A stretch of 64,000 nucleotides of DNA from Flavobacterium sp. ALJ2 (GTDB lineage Bacteria > Bacteroidota > Bacteroidia > Flavobacteriales > Flavobacteriaceae), in the NCBI RefSeq assembly GCF_015594725.1, contig NZ_JADNRC010000002.1, positions 346,339 through 410,338 of the forward strand. The letters are read 5' to 3'. A program made the position numbers and the translations under genes. Shown in pieces: positions 60,689 through 64,000 of this stretch (the stretch's first letter is position 1; each line of letters begins with the position of its first letter). The notes beneath the pieces were generated by a model. The model had not been told where the DNA came from. It ran no database searches and worked only from the letters and a program-made list of their open reading frames with translations.

Positions 60689-63547
60689 ATGGCAAAAGGA
60701 GTAAAAAAAATAAAATATTCAAAAGGACTAATTTATCCCAAAATGTCTGTACCAGATCAAAGACTAACCATAGAACCCGACCAATGGGTTTGGTTTGAAA
60801 TCGATCAATGGGAAAACGGAACTACTACCGAAGATAAAGCAAAACCGATAAAATGGATGAGGCAAAGCAAAGACAGAAAAGTCATTGTCAATCAAATGCT
60901 AATTACGTCCAATAAAAAATATGGATTAAGACTCACCAAAAGTTTATGCGGATCATATCAGTACTATATTGAAGCCTCTTTATCTGGCAAAAGAGATTTT
61001 GCCAATAATCCAGGACTCTATGTAAAAGGCTGGTGCGAACCAAAAATAATAAGCAGTAAATGGAGTGTTAGAGAAGGTGGAGACGATGTACGAAGCACTT
61101 TTACATTTTCTTATGGCAGCATGATATATCTATTTTTAAACACCGAAGGTCTTAATGGTGACATAGTATATCTAGAAATTTACAGAAGAGTAAGTAGTGC
61201 AAGAAAATTAGAAGACGACCAACTTATATATGTATATAAAGGTGTCGAAGTAATAGATGGAAAAATTAATTTAAAAATAGGAAACTCCTTCTTGTGGAGC
61301 GGTAAAATAGGAAATCCAAAAGACAAAGAAGAATTTTATATAAAAATTAAAACAGCCTACGGAAAATATGTAAGTGATGGTAAAGATTATGTACATGCCC
61401 GTTTTTTAAGAATTAAAAACGAAATCGCAACTACAGTAATAGAAAAATCTACCAATAACACCACGGCTACAGTGGGAAGAGTAGATAAAAACAAAAAAAG
61501 TTACCATCTCTGTAAATTTAACCAGATCAACATTACTGATAATGACGATGAGATTGAGGTATTTAAAGATGGCGTTACATTATTTAAAAAAAACAGTCCC
61601 GAAACACAATCCGCAAAACACAAAGTATATTTTGAATTTGATAAAGCTGATATTCTGCCAATTGCAAAAAAAACGCTAGACTATCTTTTAAATTTCCTAC
61701 TATACAACCAGCATTTAGAAATGCTGCTTTCTGGTCATGCCGATGACAGGGGAACCCTAGACTATAACCAAACATTGTCTGAAAGAAGAGCACAGGCAGT
61801 AAAAACCCTTTTTGTAAACGGAGGACTAGACACCAAGAGAATTAAAACAAGAGGATTTGGCGAAGTAAACCCTATTGCAGCGGGAAAAACAGAAGATGTC
61901 TACCAGAAAAACAGACGTGTAGAAATAAATTTTAGTTATATAGAATACAACCAGGATGCAATAATATATGAAACTGTAGCACCAAACATAGCCCTTACGG
62001 AAAACATTACTGTAAATATTATCAACCGTTCAGACAAAGCCTGTTTTAGAGATGTAAAACACAAGAAAACAGAAGTCATTGTATTTGACAACCAAAAAAC
62101 AAAAACAATTAAAAATGGTGATAAAGTTCCGAGCAAAATGTTTGCAAGCCACGCTAATTTTCCCGAAAACACAGGAAGCGTTTTATTTTCCTATCTAAAT
62201 CCATTTAGTACAATCTACAATTCTTTTACATTCAATATCAACAGTTGTGCCTATTATGCCGACAAAAGTAAAGCAACGCTAGAGGTAAGAACCTACCCCG
62301 ATATAATATGGATTGGACATTTTCAATACAACTACAAAGACAGTGGCGATTATTTCTTTCACAATAAAACGTTTGAATTAACTACAGGTATTAAAGATAT
62401 ACTCGATAAACTTACGAATACCATTTTATATCAAGTTTTAAAAATAACACCAATAATAAATTTAGCAGATAGAATTTTATTACCCTACATAAAAGAACAG
62501 GCTGATTTTTTTGCCTATGCTATACATACCATACACAACCGCACGCTCGAAAAAGTAGGACAGGAACTCTCTTTAATAGGTACAGAAACCGACTTAATAA
62601 AACAGACCAAATATACCAAATACTTTGCGGCAGCAGTGGTGTACGAGTTTGTAGTAGTAGGTATAGTAATAGATTTACTGCTAATTTATCTTACACGAGG
62701 AAAGAACCTTGAGGGAAGATTATTAAAATTAGCCAACAAAGCAAAAAAAGCCAAAAAATACATTGACGCTATGAAAGAGGCAGGTTTAGAAATAATAACA
62801 CCCGCCATTGCTATAAATGCAGGAATGTATTACCAAAAACAAAAAGACCACAGACTGGCACTAGTTTACAAAGCCAACCTAAAAGCTAACCCATTAATAG
62901 CCATTAATATTAAAGAAGAATTTGATCTTGTAGAACTAATTTCCAGTGGCATTAGCGATATACAAAATGTAAAAAAAACCAAAGACCCAGAAACTAAAAA
63001 GAAACTCGAAAACAACAAAAAAAACAACAAAAGAATTATAGAATACTTTAAAAATCAAGAGATACAAATTAAAGGAACAATAGACATTACTGGGAGTATT
63101 AAGTTTGAAAAAAAAATACAATATAATTACCTTACTAATACTTATAGCTTTACAGATAAGTTGGGGAATTTAGTAATAACAGCTGAAGATGAAACAATTA
63201 CTAAAGACCAAATTAATTTTAATGCTAAAATTACGGGAGAGTATAAAGGTAAGTTTGATTTTTTTAGATTACAAAATACTATAGAAACTAAGCTCGAGTT
63301 CGCTTTGAAAGGCGCAGCTGGAGTAAAACTAAAATACGGTGTAGATACCAAGGGAGGAAAAGGACTATTCGTTACCCAATCTTTATACTGTTCTGGAGTA
63401 GAGGGCACATATTTAGGTAGTTTAAAAATTTCAAAACCCATAACTGATTTATTAGATTGGTCTACCAATGATGGAAAACCAACTCCTTTTACCCTTATAG
63501 AACCTTTTGAAGTGCCTTTATCTGAAATACAATTATTTAAATCTTAA
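60689..63547 (+). CDS. OmpA-domain multidomain protein, candidate contractile-system effector
   Basis: A 952-residue protein without a signal peptide. N-terminal region (about 1-290) resembles immunoglobulin-like or carrier repeats (YPKMSVPDQRL, DQWVWFEIDQWENG, RRVSSARKLEDDQLIYVYKG). An OmpA-like peptidoglycan-binding domain lies at about 310-417 (YFEFDKADILPIAKKTL, GHADDRGTLDYNQTLSERRA, RGFGEVNP, NRRVEINF). The region 420-640 is unassigned. A strongly hydrophobic stretch at about 648-669 (YEFVVVGIVIDLLLIYL) could span a membrane, and 690-952 is a basic then beta-rich tail. No catalytic motif is recognised, so a toxin activity is only suggested by position behind the PAAR-like gene. Confidence 0.78.
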   Translation: MAKGVKKIKYSKGLIYPKMSVPDQRLTIEPDQWVWFEIDQWENGTTTEDKAKPIKWMRQSKDRKVIVNQMLITSNKKYGLRLTKSLCGSYQYYIEASLSGKRDFANNPGLYVKGWCEPKIISSKWSVREGGDDVRSTFTFSYGSMIYLFLNTEGLNGDIVYLEIYRRVSSARKLEDDQLIYVYKGVEVIDGKINLKIGNSFLWSGKIGNPKDKEEFYIKIKTAYGKYVSDGKDYVHARFLRIKNEIATTVIEKSTNNTTATVGRVDKNKKSYHLCKFNQINITDNDDEIEVFKDGVTLFKKNSPETQSAKHKVYFEFDKADILPIAKKTLDYLLNFLLYNQHLEMLLSGHADDRGTLDYNQTLSERRAQAVKTLFVNGGLDTKRIKTRGFGEVNPIAAGKTEDVYQKNRRVEINFSYIEYNQDAIIYETVAPNIALTENITVNIINRSDKACFRDVKHKKTEVIVFDNQKTKTIKNGDKVPSKMFASHANFPENTGSVLFSYLNPFSTIYNSFTFNINSCAYYADKSKATLEVRTYPDIIWIGHFQYNYKDSGDYFFHNKTFELTTGIKDILDKLTNTILYQVLKITPIINLADRILLPYIKEQADFFAYAIHTIHNRTLEKVGQELSLIGTETDLIKQTKYTKYFAAAVVYEFVVVGIVIDLLLIYLTRGKNLEGRLLKLANKAKKAKKYIDAMKEAGLEIITPAIAINAGMYYQKQKDHRLALVYKANLKANPLIAINIKEEFDLVELISSGISDIQNVKKTKDPETKKKLENNKKNNKRIIEYFKNQEIQIKGTIDITGSIKFEKKIQYNYLTNTYSFTDKLGNLVITAEDETITKDQINFNAKITGEYKGKFDFFRLQNTIETKLEFALKGAAGVKLKYGVDTKGGKGLFVTQSLYCSGVEGTYLGSLKISKPITDLLDWSTNDGKPTPFTLIEPFEVPLSEIQLFKS

Positions 63548-63552
63548 CTAAA

Positions 63553-64000
63553 ATGAAAAAAATAATATTAAGTACAATCATGATTACAAGTTTTATGGCT
63601 TGTTCACAACCAAAAAATCAAGTTATGCAAAACCAAAACATTACCGCCGATAATTTAGTAGAAGAGATAGCTAAACAAGTAAAACATTATCCATCTGAAA
63701 AAATATATCATTTAGGATATTTTAACGACAAATGTTATTTTGAAATGTTTGTCGATGGGGTTAGAGTCTATAAAAAATCAAATAAAATTTTAGGAAATAC
63801 TGCTGTTGAGATCAATCATTTACTTTTTAAATCAGGAAAGCATACTGTATCATATAAAATGTATCCAGCGGGGAAAGTAGCAGAATATCATGAAACGTTC
63901 TCTGCTTTAGTAGAGGATACACAATTGGAATTTGACTTAACTTCTTATGACTTGAAAAAAAAAGAAGCAAATGATATAGAATATATGAAATATGAAGTGT
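63553..64000 (+). CDS. Lipoprotein, partial (runs off the right edge); candidate immunity protein
   Basis: The first 149 codons of a protein with a lipoprotein signal (lipobox ending at Cys17, SFMAC). The mature part begins SQPKNQVMQNQNITADNLVEE and has FNDKCYFEMFVDGVRVYKKSNK and HTVSYKMYPAGKVAEYHET. It follows the 952-residue protein by 5 bases and is oriented the same way. The position just after a putative effector, plus the envelope localisation, fit an immunity lipoprotein, but this is inference. Not recognised as a known family. Confidence 0.78.
   Translation, partial: MKKIILSTIMITSFMACSQPKNQVMQNQNITADNLVEEIAKQVKHYPSEKIYHLGYFNDKCYFEMFVDGVRVYKKSNKILGNTAVEINHLLFKSGKHTVSYKMYPAGKVAEYHETFSALVEDTQLEFDLTSYDLKKKEANDIEYMKYEV

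Noticed and set aside
57093..64000. A tRNA-integrated element with an attachment-site repeat
   Set aside because: No direct repeat of the tRNA 3' end and no integrase gene found within the window; kept only as a possibility to check outside it.

Overview
The window is AT-rich chromosomal DNA from a member of the Bacteroidota, almost certainly Flavobacterium or a close relative. The evidence is a SusC/SusD pair, an S46 dipeptidyl-peptidase, TonB-linked receptors, start sites without Shine-Dalgarno sequences, and several promoters of the Bacteroidota type (TTG, about 19 bases, TAnnTTTG). Most of the window is a housekeeping backbone. No rRNA, insertion sequence or CRISPR array was seen; there is one tRNA.

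Layout. 0.6-7.2 kb: an Omp85-like barrel and a SusC/SusD uptake pair. 7.2-12.4 kb: rlmB, a rhomboid protease, rarA, a HAD nucleotidase and radC. 12.6-13.2 kb: a decayed DUF1287 gene. 13.2-17.6 kb: an Mpl-type muropeptide ligase, a TPR protein and a DPP7-type peptidase. 18.5-24.6 kb: obg, a CNNM/CorC-type protein, adk, hpt, purK and purE. 25.5-29.4 kb: an M3 peptidase and a two-part CxxCH lipoprotein that looks frameshifted. 30.0-34.5 kb: a GbsR/MarR-type regulator followed by small membrane proteins, DUF2071, TIGR01777 and SRPBCC genes; two copies of one 24-bp operator-like palindrome flank the regulator. 34.5-38.3 kb: a UbiA-like protein and gcvP. 39.1-43.4 kb: a KASIII-like enzyme, a methyltransferase, a GT2 glycosyltransferase and an MlaE/MlaF transporter pair. 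43.5-48.5 kb: a SprT-like protein, a methyltransferase and VanW pair, an SDR, an M28 peptidase and an acyl-CoA dehydrogenase. 49.2-51.7 kb: three tandem chalcone-isomerase-like paralogues. 51.8-56.8 kb: glutamate dehydrogenase, tonB, exbD, exbB and folC.

Downstream of a tRNA-Val at 57.0 kb the character changes. About 1.8 kb holds gene wreckage: a lipoprotein remnant on the minus strand and an Hcp/TssD-like remnant on the plus strand. It is followed by a compact intact module: a LysM protein, a DUF4280 PAAR-like protein, a 952-residue OmpA-domain protein with a hydrophobic segment and an unrecognised C-terminus, and a lipoprotein that runs off the end. This looks like an orphan contractile-injection (T6SS-iii or related) cargo module and is the most interesting accessory region here.

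A second theme is gene decay and small repeats. Several genes are broken by frameshifts or stops. Intergenic gaps carry palindromes, including one whose translations read CEERSN and IARNEAIS and which abuts a start codon. Functional calls rest on motif recognition by eye; no database search was run.
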